A stretch of 64,000 bases of DNA from Chamaecrista fasciculata (Eukaryota; Streptophyta; Magnoliopsida; Fabales; Fabaceae): positions 1-64,000 of the forward strand of contig QANZ01019091.1 in the NCBI GenBank assembly GCA_003254925.1. The letters are read 5' to 3'. The position numbers were made by a program, and so were the translations under genes. Below the pieces are notes generated by a model that saw only the letters and a list, made by a program, of their open reading frames with translations, did no database searches and was not told where the DNA came from. Of the stretch, positions 11,796-50,998 are shown in pieces (within the stretch, counting starts at the first letter, position 1; each line of letters opens with the position of its first letter).

Positions 11796-13350
11796 TGGTA
11801 AATTATACTTTGGTATAATGTAATTTAAAATGTGATATTTTGATATTCGTGGTATTCTCCGTTAACATTTTGGTACATTAGGCTCTAATTCCGTTAGAAA
11901 ACTAATAAAACTTTGCATTTTTAGAGTTATTTCATAATTTTAACCAACTTTAGGGGATACAAGACAATTTTAATGCATGAAAAAGGGGCTGAAATTAATT
12001 AAACACCAAAAAATATTTAAATATCTTTAAAATAGTCCTTAAACACAAAATTCTAAAAATATAATTTCTTGAAAAAATTTATTTTGTATGGATTCGTTGC
12101 AATGTGTAGGTTCTAGATATGCAATTTTTTTTTTAATACTATATATCTATCAAGTATTATTTTTTACTCGAAAGTATTATATTACAATGTCATAATAAGA
12201 AGTCATGTAAAATTTTTGAACTCGGTTTTCTCTCAAATTTTTACCACAAACATATAAAAATATGTAGATCTCACATATAACAATTAAAAATTTGGACGTT
12301 TTAGTTTACAATTTTTAAAAATTAGAAAATTCAATAGTTTAAAATTTTAAGGGTAGAATGCATTTTGGTACCCTGTGGTTAGGACCGAATCCATTTTGGT
12401 ACCCTGAAAGACAAAATTTGACACTTTGGTACCCTGAGGTTGGCACCGTTAGCACTTTGGTATCCTGTGGTTATTTTCAGTCAAGATTTAACAAAAAGTG
12501 CTGATGTGGCTCAATCTTAGCCGTCGATTTCTATTACATCTTATCCATTAGTCTCTATTGCAGCTTAAATCATATTTCACTCATCAACAAGGTTTCTTTT
12601 CTGCGGTTAGGTCCTCTTCCTTTGGTAAAACGAATCAAAACACAATAAACTAAAAAAATTGATGGAACTTTCATAAAAAATAAATATTTTAGTAATTTAT
12701 TAAATTATTTAGTGAAACTAAATATTAATTATTTAATTTTTAAATTAATTAATGAGAATATTCTTCAAATATTCACCTCAAGGTACCAAAGTGTTAAATT
12801 TTGTCTTTCAGGGTACCAAAGTGGATTCATTCCAAACGACAGGGTACCAAAGTGCATTTTACCCAAATTTTAATTGTTATATTTGAGATCTACATATTTT
12901 TATAAGCTTGTGGCGCAAACCGAATTACAAATTTCACTTGACTTCTTGTTTTGACACCGTAATATAACATTTTTGAATAAGAAATAATAACATATAGAAA
13001 TAAAATTTTCAAAAATAAATTGCATATCTAGAATCTACTCATCACAACGAATCTAATGAAATATAATTTGTCATGAAATTACATTTCTAGAACTTTTTTG
13101 TTTTTAAGGAATGTTTCAAAGATATTTAAATATTTCTGAATGTTTTAGTAATTTCAACCTCTTTTTTCTGCATCAGAACTACTTTTTATCCCCTAAAGTT
13201 GGTTATAATTACAGAATAGCCCAAAAACTATCAAGTTCCGTTAGTTTTCTAACGGAGAATACCATAAAGTTTTAGAATGTTACTTTTTAAACTATAGGGT
13301 ACCAAAGTGGAATATAACCAAACTATAAAGTACCAAATTGTAATTTACCC
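11796..13350. mobile_element. Mutator-like inverted-repeat element (outer)
   Basis: The ends are inverted copies (GGTAAATTATACTTTGG at the left; the complement of its right end begins GGGTAAATTACAATTTGG). The flanks carry the 9-bp duplication TACTTTTTA (11787-11795 and 13351-13359). Long arms pair across the element, for example segments near 11880-12000 with 13140-13260. A second element (12351-12864) sits in the loop. The 9-bp duplication and long terminal repeats indicate a Mutator-type non-autonomous element; there is no transposase. Confidence 0.82.
12351..12864. mobile_element. Mutator-like MITE nested in the outer element
   Basis: 514-bp element with ends GGGTAGAATGCATTTTGG and its near-complement. 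It is flanked by the exact 9-bp duplication AAATTTTAA (12342-12350 and 12865-12873). The arms contain repeated 'TTTGGTACCCTG' motifs. It has no coding capacity. Confidence 0.9.
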
Positions 13351-13359
13351 TACTTTTTA

Positions 13360-15381
13360 TTAAGAAAGTTTGATAACAGAATATTAAAAAAAAATTCTTT
13401 CCGTAAATCATGCCCTACTCTTGACCATCCAATGATTATTTATAAGGCACTACCGCACTACATACCAAAGGCTTTTTCTCTATGATGCATTTACTCAAGT
13501 TTCCATGATCAATAATCCAAGGTAAAAGATACTTTCGTGCTCTTAACGTTTGGGGTCAGTTTTAATTATGCCTTTAACGTTTGTTTTGTATCAGTTACGT
13601 TCCACATATAAAACATTGATGTCAATAATACCCTAACTTCAATTTTTTTTAGGTCAAAGTCCTATTTTGGTCCCTCAAGTTTGCTCAAAGTTTCATTTTG
13701 GACCCTCTAGTCTCTGGTGAACTTTCTGGCAAGATACACGGCGGCCCCGACAACTACGAAAAATCCTAATCCAAAGTTTTTTGACCTCCTGAGTTCAATG
13801 ACGACCTCCATTTTGCGAAAAAATGATTGGCAAGCCGCCGAAAAATTACATAGTCGCCGAAAAATTACACAATCGCTGAAAATCATATTTTCGGTCTATA
13901 ATTTGGTAATTTTCATACATTTCTCTATAATTTGGTAATTTTCAGGGACAAAACTGTGAAATGAGTTTCTAATTTTAATGCAATTCGACGTTTTATTTTC
14001 CCAATTCAATCTGTTTATCTCACAATTACAGAGAAATACAGAGGGACAAATTTCAGAGAATCCAGATTCCAACCATGGACAGCTTTAGAGTCGAAGGTAA
14101 GACACCATGATGCATCTTGCCATGAGATGAATGCTGTTGATGACTGCTGTGATGAGTCTCTGGCTATTGCTTATTGCTCTGTTTAATTTTTCCACCTTGA
14201 GACATTTGAGCGGGAATGAAATTATTCAAGTACTTGAGTTCGGCCAAAAAAAAAAAAGTACTTCAACGGTGAAGTGTATTAGGTTTACATATATTTTTTA
14301 GACAAAACTTAAGTAAAATTTCTTCGTTATAAGATTTTTCAATTAATATTTGGCACCTAATAAAAATTTTATTATCTTTTATATAACCAATCATCAAAAG
14401 AGAGAAAGTAGGTAGTTCACACTTGTCTTTGAAAGAATCTTAGGACAAACATACAAGGATGAAGGAACTTTATATAATTTTTTTATGCACTTCATACTTG
14501 GACAGATCCAATTAAATCCTTGCTCCAGAGTTCAGATCCTGATATTAGGAGTTCCCCAACCAAGGAAATATAATGTGATAGTAGAGTGTGGATTATTTTT
14601 TTTTCCCCAACCAAGGAAATACAATGTGATAGTAGGGGTCCCCAACAAAGGGTCAAATAGTCATTTTAGTCCTTAAACTATAAGGTAAGTTTTATTTTTG
14701 TCCTAAAACTATTCTTTGTTCTATTTTAGTCCTCAAACTTTCTCATTTGTTCCATTTTAGTCCCTAAAATATAGTTTTTTCTGATTTCTATTGTTATTTC
14801 TAATTTGAACAATTGTTATTGACCATTTTTGTTTTCATGTCATAATAATTGAGTTGGTAAAGAAAATAAAAATTTCACTGTTCGAAAGAAAAGTAGTTAT
14901 CAATATTTAAACTTACATATAACCGTATTTCAAATAATTTAACATCCTATGTTAGATATTTAATAACTAAAGAAAAAATAATTGATTTAATATTAAAAGG
15001 ACAACATCGAGTAACAAATAACATGAACTAAATTGCTATGACACACCACTAAACTTTATTATTAGACTAAAATACATAATACTTATTTAAAAACTTTTAG
15101 TTACTATGTAAAAACTCCCAAAAATAAAAATAATAACAGACTCACTAATATTTTAGTTTTATACAAAAGACCAATTGTTTTAGTTTTTTTGCTAATGTTA
15201 AATATAATAATAGTTAGCTTTAATTAGATCAATATGTCTAATAAAAAAGTTTAGGTCAATATAAATTTCAGTTATAAATTTTAAAAAATTATTTTTTTTA
15301 CTAAAATTGTTAACAAAAACTTAGGAAATCTTTCCTCAATTTTTAAGTTCAAAGAATTTTTTTTTTCATATAAATATATGA
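13360..15381. other. AT-rich spacer with MITE fragments
   Basis: No gene is supported. Fragments resembling MITE arms occur at about 13535-13715 ('GTCCTATTTTGGTCCCTC') and 14640-14770 (repeated 'CATTTTAGTCC' units). A short tandem pair around 14555-14635 repeats CCAACCAAGGAAATA. A lone ATG-plus-donor motif at 14075-14098 is treated under findings. Confidence 0.5.
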
Positions 15382-15390
15382 TAATTAAAA

Positions 15391-16424
15391 GGGCAAATTA
15401 CACAGAAGGTCCTTGTGGTTTGACCCATTTTCAGATAGGGTCCCTGTGGTTTAAAAAGTGTCAGATAGGGTCCATGTGGTTTGCTCCGTTAACAAAAAGG
15501 GTCCTGAGGTATATTTCCGTCCAAAATTTGACGGAAAATTTGGCTAAATGTTATTTTAAGACCCTAACTATAAATTTTTATGCGTTTTGAGTCCCTAAAG
15601 GACTTTGACACAAAAAAAGAAAAGTTTAATGAAGTTTTAATTAATTTTGCCCCAAAATGCAAACGTTCTTCTTCTTCCTCTCGCCTCCTCCCGCAACTGA
15701 ACATAATCACCATGTGTTAAATGGAAAAGCCAAGATGTGGGAAGAAGAGCACGAAGCTTCTCAACTCGACTGGTTGGCTCCGACGATGCCGGCGATACGG
15801 AATCCGATCCAGCAGGCAAGCTTCTCAACTCGCGATTGATTCCCAATCTGATGTCGGGAATTGGAGAAATCGACGCTGGTGATGGTGGAGGACTCTGCCG
15901 GAGCAAGAACGAAATCGTCGATTTGGTGAGCAAGACGGATCTAGAGGACGGAATCGCAACTGAGATGAGAAATCCCATCTTCCTGAGCAGTGCAGCCGCT
16001 CAAGCTTATGCGCCACATCCGCCATTTCCGACGACCTCACCTTGTAACCCAATGCCGCCAGAAGCTTCGTGCTCTTCTTCCCACATCTTGGCTTTTCCGC
16101 TTAACACATGGTGATGATGTTCAGTTGGAGGCGACAGGAAGAAGAAGAACTTTTGCATTTTGGGGCAAAATTAATTAAAACTTCATTAAGCTTTTCTTTT
16201 TTTGCATCAAAGTCCTTTAGGGACTCAAATGCATAAAAATTAATAGTTAGGGTCTTAAAATAACATTTTAGCCAAATTTTCCGTCAAATTTTGGACGGAA
16301 ATATACCTCAGGACCCTTTTTGTTAACGGAGCAAACCACATGGACCCTATCTGACACTTTTTAAACCACAGGGACCCTATCTGAAAATGGGTCAAACCAC
16401 AAGGACCTTCTGTGTAATTTACCC
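15391..16424. mobile_element. Mutator-like element with ~380-bp inverted repeats and gene-like core
   Basis: 1,034-bp element flanked by the exact 9-bp duplication TAATTAAAA (15382-15390 and 16425-16433). The terminal inverted repeats begin GGGCAAATTACACAGAAGG and extend to about 15770 and 16050. They include coding-like sequence near their inner ends. The unpaired core (about 15770-16050) is GC-richer than its surroundings and open in several frames on both strands. This resembles a Pack-MULE that captured gene sequence, but the source gene is not recognisable. Confidence 0.85.
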
Positions 16425-16433
16425 TAATTAAAA

Positions 16434-17600
16434 TTCAAAAAGTTCAAGAGTGATCATGGTTTTAAAATCTAAACTGGACATTGAACTGGCAAAGTACCAG
16501 TTCTATTTCTACTACTATATATATATTATGAAAGTTATAAATACAAGCATAATTATGATAACTTAGATACTAATGAGAACTATCAATTTTAAATACAACA
16601 GAAGTAACAATTATATTAGAAAATAACATCCCAAGTCATTGAACTTAACAATTTCACATTATATCAAAAAATTCAAAAGTGATAAATATAATAAAAATAT
16701 TTATTACAGGATTTCAATCATTTACCATACCAATTTCCCTAAAAAGCACAATTTAGAGAATAGAAATGGATGAGATCATAACATACGAATAGGTTTTTAG
16801 GTTTAACTTTTCATCTTCCCAAATGTCATACATTCCATGTAATGTGTAGAATATTTTAAAGAAAAAAGATACATAGTGATTTGGTTCAATCTATAGTATC
16901 AAACTGCCACCGAACCAAGCAATTCAAATTTGAACTACTTCAAACCATACCAAACCATTTGTCTATCAGTTTAGTTCGATTTTGCCTCAATTTAGTTTGG
17001 TTCGGTTCGATTAAGTAGCTTTGATTCAAATTTGAACACCCATGGGTCTATAAGTACAGAGTTTAGTAGATGACCAAACAAGGCAAAACTAATATTAACA
17101 AAGACAAGCAACAAACTCACAAAGTTCTTATTTTTGAACTGGGTAATACAACCAAATGGCCTAAGAATAAAATAAATTGAAAGCTGAATAATTCACTTCA
17201 ATCATGCAATCCATTAAGAACTTGATAAGTTCTGATCAAGAAGAAAACAGCTGTAATATAATAATTAGGCGGTTCGGATTTCAAACCAATTGAATTGATC
17301 ACAGCGGGTAAAATGATCTCCAATGAATAGGGATTGATCTTGATGCTACTTTCTGGGATATTTCTGTTCCCGGGCTAGACTTTGGTCTATCTGCCTTATC
17401 CATGTACTCTTGACAATTTCTCTGCATTACAATGCCAACAGTTCGTGGAAAGTCAAACAAGGATAAATGGGAGAAATTGCAAAGACATCAGGAATTGACA
17501 CCAGCATTACTTTGAAGCTTTACAAAATTGCTTCATTGCAAGCATGACATTTGAGTTAGGCAAGAGTAGCAAATTAATAAAAAAGTACAACATACTCTAA
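16434..17600. other. SEC6 3' flank and spacer
   Basis: No gene is seen. The 3' untranslated region of SEC6 should occupy part of 17200-17600 on the minus strand. No strong AATAAA signal decides its end. A degenerate (T)TCGGTTCGATT-rich patch lies near 16960-17010. Confidence 0.4.
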
Positions 17601-44486
<26,886 letters not shown>

Positions 44487-44945
44487 CTTGTAAAAGTCAC
44501 AGTTAAAAAACCACCCGCGCTGAAGGATACACGGTTATTGAGTGTATACGAAAATCCTCAGCTAATATTTTAATAGAATCAGCACCAAATATGAACCATG
44601 ACCAAATTGAGCTAAAATTTGATCGAATTCTACGGGAAATGAACACAATATGGCCCTCAAACGCATAAATTTGCTGTATAACTAGAAAGGTATTGAGATT
44701 AGCGTGGATGTTGGATTTCGAGCTGAATGCTTAAGAGAAGAAGAAAGAGAGAAAGGAGCTGATGAGAAAATCGGATTCAGAAGTCGGTGCTGGCAAGAAG
44801 GACGTCGTAGTGGTAACTGATTGATAGATTGGCCAAGAACGAAGACGAAGAAGCACGATCTTACAGGAAAAAGAAAGAGAAGGATGGTCTGGATGGAGGT
44901 GAAAATTGAGAAAAACGAAAACAAAAAAACGTATTTATATTTGGT
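44487..44945 (-). promoter_or_regulatory. SEC6: SEC6 core promoter and 5' leader
   Basis: On the minus strand a TATAAATA box lies at 44932-44939, about 450 bp upstream of the SEC6 start. It is followed by a CT-rich stretch (roughly 44690-44910), typical of plant 5' untranslated leaders. A possible leader intron exists, with a GTAAGA donor near 44858 and a TTCAG acceptor near 44521, but this is only a motif match. The start codon pair sits in a plausible context (AAGATGATGG). Confidence 0.55.
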
Positions 44946-44949
44946 CAAG

Positions 44950-45110
44950 TAATATTTTTTGTCAAATTTGTCAAATGCTCAAATTGATCCTTTTTTTGTT
45001 GGTCAAAATGAGTAATTATTTTTTGTCAAATGCTCAAATTGATCCTTTTTTTTGGTCAAAAAGAGTAATTATTTTTTGTCAAATGCTCAAATTGATCCTA
45101 AATGTATACT
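44950..45110 (+). repeat. Tandem repeat, three units of ~54-65 bp
   Basis: Units share TTTTTTGTCAAATGCTC and TTGATCC with a GGTCAAAA spacer. The third unit is partial. It lies immediately upstream of the SEC6 TATA box (44932-44939, minus strand). Confidence 0.8.
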
Positions 45111-45200
45111 CTTAAAATTGTTTTGGTCTTACATATTTCAAAATTTTCAAATTGGTCCTAAATGTTGCCATTTAGTTCCATTTTAATCTCAAAGTATTAA

Positions 45201-45989
45201 AGGTCTCTCTGGTTAGGATTATAATGAGCTCTAGAGCTTATTATTTTCAAAAAGTTGAATAATCTCATTTGTTTTAGATTATTCAGAAAGTTTATTACTC
45301 TCCAACCACTCAATTACTTTTATACCACTATAACCAACTTATAATTACTTATACTTCAATATATATTCTTTTTTTTTTGCCGAATACTTCATATATATTC
45401 AAATATATACAAATGGCATAATTGTCATTTTATATCACCCCTTATTTATTACACCTACAACAACTCTCTCAATCACATCATTTTTCACCAATCTTTTTAA
45501 CATTTTTTAAATTATTATAATTAACTTTTTACTTAAAATTATCTTTAATATTTAATAAAATAATAATAATAATTTATTTTTTATTTAAATATTGATTATT
45601 ATTATATTTTTATTATTAAAAATAATTTCTATCTCTTTTATTTAAAAAATTAACTATATAAATTCATAAAAACAAATTCAACCAACATATTTAATATTTG
45701 ATTTTAAATAACGATTCATCACATTTTTAGAACAACTCGGTACGTTTTCAACTTTAATTTTCTCTATTAGTAAAAATTTTCCATTTTTACCCCTATACAA
45801 TTTATCAATTCACATACCCTTCTATCTACCACCCACAGTCATTGCATTCCCATTTAAATAACTCCACACCTAAAAATCTACTTTCACAAATCTAATCCAA
45901 ACACTATTCTCAATATAATCTGATTTTTCATAATCTGCTCATAAGCTGATCAAATTATAAGTTGTTCTTAATCTTATCCAAACAGACCC
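45201..45989. mobile_element. Tourist-like inverted-repeat element
   Basis: 789-bp AT-rich element. The left end is AGGTCTCTCTGGTTAGGATT; the complement of the right end is GGGTCTGTTTGGATAAGATT. TAA flanks both sides (45198-45200 and 45990-45992). It has no coding capacity. PIF/Harbinger affiliation is inferred from the ends and target. Confidence 0.7.
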
Positions 45990-46174
45990 TAAACGTGATC
46001 ATGTTTCTCTCGTTTTAATTTCGAATGTGACGAGTCCAGAGTTACGTGTTGCTTTTGAATATTTTCTCTATTTAGTTGAAGTCATCAATAAACGAGGTCA
46101 AATCAAGTCCAAAAAGTGGATCACTCGTGTCACGATCAAACAAGCAGAGTTGGTCATATCTCATGTTTCCCCAG

Positions 46175-46521
46175 CAGATAGGATAGTCAATTATCCAGAC
46201 TCAAATGACTCTAACTCCAGACTTGAAGAGCTGGACAACCTAGAGGAAAGAAGGGAAGTGACAGCCATAAACCAAGCTGCCTACAATCAGATTATAGCAA
46301 AATACCATGACGCCAAAGTCAAACCACAAACACTCAAAGTAGGAGACCTGGTCCTCAGAACTGTGGAAAACAATCGAGTAGACCCAAGCATGGCAAATTG
46401 GGAAGGACCATATAGGGTAACAGAAACCCTTTCAGGCAATGCCTTCAAGCTAGAAACGACCGAAGGAAGGCCACTTCCAAATTCATGGAACATGGCTAAG
46501 CTGAAATTCTATTTCCCTTAG
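46175..46521 (+). pseudogene. Ty3/gypsy integrase C-terminus
   Basis: End of a gypsy polyprotein. SRLEELDNLEERREV is followed by the C-terminal chromatin/GPY-type domain: LKVGDLVLRTVENN, ANWEGPYRVTETLSGNAFKL, GRPLPNSWNMAKLKFY, then the stop at 46521. Upstream of about 46175 the reading frame is open but does not resemble integrase, so the element is 5'-truncated. An AATAAAG motif near 46579 may be its poly(A) signal. The motif set fits the Tat lineage (Tat/Ogre/Retand); lineage is inference. Confidence 0.85.
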
Positions 46522-46942
46522 GAATATTGTAATGCCAAAGAAGGCCCATGAGCCATTGTACTAAGATTACAAAATTCAATAAAGTACACTTTCAAAAAAA
46601 ACACACAGTGTTTAAATTAATCAAATAAAAGTTGCTCGGGGGGACGCCCTCGAAAGCGCCTTGTGAGTATGGCACTCACCAACCAAGCGGACAACCTCCC
46701 TTGAATGACTAGTCAAAAATCAATGCATAGACATGCGATGAAACGCTTAGAAAAGCGAAGCCCGAATAGAGGCAACACATAAACGTGCAATAAAATGCAT
46801 AAAAAGCAAAGTGGGAATGAAAGCAATGCATAAATATGCAATCAACGCTCGAAAGAAAAGGCGAAGCAAGACTAAAAACAGCTCGAGAGAACAGTAAAGT
46901 AAAAGCCATGGCATAATAAGAGCGGACAACGCCGCCATCAAG

Positions 46943-47434
46943 TCAACAAATATTTAAAATGGCGCAAAGGCCATAAGTACCCTCCGGAACTGGGGATGCC
47001 TCTGCAACAGGCACTAACTCTGCTGAAGGAGAGGATGAAACCTCGCAGAGAGGATCTGGATTCAAGGGCGCTGAAGAATCGAGAGGTACTTGTAAAAAAT
47101 CCTCCAGTAATTGTGACAAGGACGCCCCCACATCTTGAACATTATCTTTTCAATCCATAGGAGAGGGAGAAAGAGACCTAGCAGGCACCGACGGCCCAGG
47201 CGCTCCCGCATCAACGCCAGCATCTGAGGAAACACGATAATTATAACCCATCGATCGAAGAAATTTCCTCCACTCACCAGCAAAAGCAGGGGAAAACCCC
47301 TGAGGGAAAAATGGATCATTGGGAAAACCAATAGCGATCGGTCGCGGTTGACCACGAAACCCATACCCAAACTCAGAAGAAGACGAGGAAGAAGGAGAGG
47401 AAGAATCGAGATACTTACTTGGGTTGAAATCCAT
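46943..47434 (-). pseudogene. Gypsy antisense ORF, second copy (5' part)
   Basis: Starts at 47434 with MDFNPSKYLDSSS. It shares the FPNDPFFPQGFSPAFAGEWRK block and YNYRVSS with the other two copies. A frameshift or stop at about 47150 moves the reading to another frame (GASLSQLLEDFLQ) that ends at 46943. Only the N-terminal exon-like region remains; the conserved central domain is absent. It lies between integrase and the 3' LTR in opposite orientation, the same layout as the left copy. Confidence 0.75.
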
Positions 47435-48044
47435 AGTATCGGCAGGGAGCGAAAAATACCAGCAAGAAAAAACTACAAAATCCCACGAAGAACACGAAGA
47501 ACTACGAAGAATGCAAAGAAAACAATAAATAAAAATCCAACGCAAGTCGCAGAACGCAGACCAAAATGAAGAAAGAAACCGAAGAACTTATCCCAAAGGA
47601 CGAACTCAGCAATGTCAATAGCAAGAAACTCCGAAATCGGGCACTAACTCGCTGCGAAGAGAGGAGAAAGGAGAACTCGAAGAACCAGGAAGTGAGAAGG
47701 AAACAGAGAGAGACGAAGCAGAAATGAAGTGAAATGAGAGAGATAAGGCAAAAGGAAAGAAGAAGATTGAAATTTTGACGGTTTCCAAAAGGGAAATCTC
47801 AAAAATCAAAAAGCACATTAAATGCGCCTCCCCTCAATCTACGAGAAGCCATCATTGTAGGAGCTGGAGCCAATCAAAGCGTGACACGTGGCCACGACAT
47901 GAAAACGTGCAGCATTTGAAGTGACGCACGATGTCAGTAGAAAACTTAAACAACAAGGTTTGGCAGCACCAACATCAAGGGCGCCATAAGCCAGGAAATT
48001 ATAGGCACAAGCCCTTCTCACGACGCCATTAAGGGGGACTCCAC
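47435..48044 (-). promoter_or_regulatory. Upstream region of second antisense ORF with G-box/ABRE
   Basis: Contains GACACGTGGC at 47883-47892, identical to that in the left element and at a comparable distance from the ORF start (about 450 bp here, 420 bp there). A CATTAAATGCGC block lies near 47815. The purine run AAGGGGGA (48031-48038) is the likely polypurine tract, six bases before the LTR. Confidence 0.55.
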
Positions 48045-50808
48045 TGGTGGAGACAGAGCTCTACTTCTTTTGTTGGGACCGGACTAGTGATAATAATCCC
48101 AATAATTAAGTGACCCATATGACGAGGTTACCCTAGGCCCAATACATAATTGGCCTTCGAAAGCCCTAGTAAGCCCTCGAAAGTGGAGCATCATAGACAA
48201 TGGAGAAACACTCCACAATCAATCAGGATCCAATCAGGAATCAATCAAGGATCAATCCAGAATCAATCCAAATCAGGGTAATCACCCAAAGGATCTTTGC
48301 TCCTAAGACTGCGCCTTGACTGACCATCACCATCAAGGCGTCAAGTAACAAAAAGGAAATAACGTGAGAGCCAAGGATCACAATCAAGTCAGAGCATTAA
48401 TGGCAGAATTAATGGAGATTGTGCACTAGGGCCAATCATTTTATGTTTATGAACATATTGTTTGATTGATTTATGGATGATAAATTGTGCCGTTATCATA
48501 TTATTAGCATGTTTATTGTGATAACAATCCGTGATTAATTATGAGATAATTATTCTAAACTGACCCTGGTCGATTATCCACGTGGGAGCGTGAATGAACT
48601 AAGACCAGCATGACTTCGGTGTATAGAGATACACGCATGAGATGCTTTTCGAGAGTCATGGTGCAATTATGTAAAGGGTTACAAGTTGCTGGACCGACCC
48701 GGAGAGTCCTCCATGGGTTTAGTCATGAGCTAGCCTCTCCTGTACACCTGTCACGATGCCCTTAGACCTGAGGTCTTGACTATTTCGACGTTGTAGATGC
48801 TGAACTTTGGCCTAGTCCAACGTTGCCCATAACAGGGTAGCCATACAGGCTAGGTACGAGTTTAGTTGTTTGTCGTGCTAAGAAATGTGGTTGACCAAGA
48901 AGGAATTTTGTCCCTCATTAAGTTGAGAGATATTTAACTGGGCCCCTCGATGAGTCTGTCTAAGGAATGTGTGGCCACACAGGGAAATGGGACTAACTCA
49001 AGGAATCGAGAAATTTATGGTTTGGATTAAGGATGACTTTCCCGTGCCTTATCCGTGACCAAAATATCGTGTGACAATAGGGATTATGACAAGTTGGTAC
49101 TAAGGTTAAGTCGTTGATGTTAAAGCGATAACTCACGTGTTTTGGGTAGTCGTGATGGCTTACTAGAGTCCGCTCTCGACTTGTGAGTCATAGAGATGGC
49201 TTGCTCCCAACTTCACGTGAGGCCTGCTGGGTCACACATGAGCAGGATCAAGCTATTGTAATGGGACACGAATTAGGGTTTAATTCGTGAGTCACTTTAG
49301 TGACACAATTTAAGACATAGTTGAATGTCGTAGGACATGAAGTCTTGTCTTGAATAAAATCTACATTTGTAATATTTAGATTTGTTAGACAAGTTTAAAT
49401 ATATTAATTGTTAAAATTTGATCAGTCTATTTACAATTGGATTCTTATTTAAAATATTAGGGAATAATGAATTGGCTAAGTCTCCTAAAAGTTAGGGGAT
49501 TATTGATTTATTAAATTCTCTGATATTGAAGGATAAGATAATGAGGGTGGCGCCTCACTTGGATCTAATTAATAAAATGTGATTTTGTTAATTTGAATTC
49601 AAGATTTAAATTTGAATTCAAGATTTGATTTTGAATTCAAGATTCAAATTTGAATTAAGATATTAGGGTAATATTTTAATTCAATTTGTTAAGGATATTA
49701 ATAAGATTATGATAACTTCCTAAGAGTTAGGGTTGTTATCTTATTTATTAAATTCCTATAAAAGGATAATAGGAGGTGGCGCATTCTTGGAGAGTGGAGT
49801 GCAAGATTTGATCTTGCATTTTGAATTTCAAGATTGCATTTTGAATTTAAATTAAGATATTAGTGTAATATTTTAATTAAGAATTCAAATCCTCCTGACT
49901 CATTCCAACCAATGGGAATTGGGCATTCAAGATTTAATTTTCAAGATTTGATCTTGAAATTTAAATTTAAATTGCCTTTTGATTTTGAATTACAATATTA
50001 GTGTAATCTTATAATCAAAATTAGTAATTCCCTATTTTCATGAGTTAGGAATGTGATTCTCCCTATTTAAAGAGAGCAAGTCGCCTAGCCCAAGAGAGAG
50101 AGAAAAATTCGCCTATTCTAAGTGAGTGAAAGAGAGTTTTGTGAAAACCCTAAAAACTTAAGGGTTTAGGCGAGTTGTGTGAAATAGAGAGAGAAAGTCG
50201 CACAACCCTAGAGTTGTGTGTCCAAGAATTTGATTCTTGGTTCTGCGCCACCAAATCTTGGAGTTTTCAAGAAGTGTTCTTGAGAACTCAAGATTGTAGA
50301 TCGGTTCCCGGAATATCTTGGAGAAGAGATTGAAGGCTAGCACCTGGGTATCTGCCAAACTGTTCGTGTGGATCACCGGCAGAGGAAGGACACGGACCTG
50401 TGGACTTCTCAGAATCGCAAATTTCAAAGCAACCGTTTGATTTAGGTAAACTTCTTTTCTCGCTGGTATAAACACTAATAGTGGATCTTGTGTGGAGATT
50501 ATTAGTTTTTTTTTTTTTTGCGAAAATTTTAATTTTGCACTTTTTTCCGCTGCGCTCGCTCTATAATCTCCAACAAGAATCATGCCAGATTGCTCTCCAC
50601 TAGTATAAAAAGGTCAGACCTCTTCACTGACCAAGTACGCCCTAATACTCTCTCAATTGGTATTCCTGAGCAACCCAGTTTACTGACTTTAGCATCGGAG
50701 GTGAACTGCAGGGTCACCCCTATTATTCATTGACTTGCAGGTAACCTTCAACCTAGAGTTACCTCATCTGAACCAGGTAATAACCCCCGACCAGAGCCTA
50801 GTTGATCA
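48045..50808 (+). mobile_element. Gypsy 3' LTR split by a copia solo LTR
   Basis: Starts TGGTGGAGAC and ends GATCA. Without the 2,171-bp insertion (copia LTR plus one duplication) it is about 593 bp, comparable to the 640-bp relative at 9891-10530. A TATA-like GTATAAAAAGG lies near 50602. The segments before and after the insertion both align with that relative. Confidence 0.82.
48410..50575 (+). mobile_element. Copia solo LTR
   Basis: 2,166-bp LTR, TAATGGAGATTGTG to AATCTCCAACA, with exact 5-bp duplication AGAAT (48405-48409 and 50576-50580). No internal sequence. The ends form an inverted repeat (GGAGATT/AATCTCC). Confidence 0.95.
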
Positions 50809-50998
50809 AATAGATTCTACATTGTGGGTCTAACAGTAAAATGCAAAAATATGAGACTAAGGGTGCGTTTGGATGGGGGTTATGAGTTAAAGGAGGATAA
50901 AGGAGGGGGGAGGTAGTAAAGGAGAGGTAACGGATTTGTGTTATAAAGGAGGTTTTTAGTAAATGGTATTTGAGAAAATGAGAGATAAATGAGGAATT
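50809..50998. other. Host repeat, left part
   Basis: From about 50867 the sequence TAAGGGTGCGTTTGGATGGG looks like a Tourist-type TAA target and terminal repeat, followed by AGGAGGATAAAGGAGG-type purine repeats. It continues at 53072-53471. The matching right end was not found. Confidence 0.4.

Noticed and set aside
46027-46175. N-terminal part of the integrase ORF as true integrase
   Set aside because: The frame is open but lacks integrase motifs and follows the MITE flank; the recognisable domain begins near 46175.
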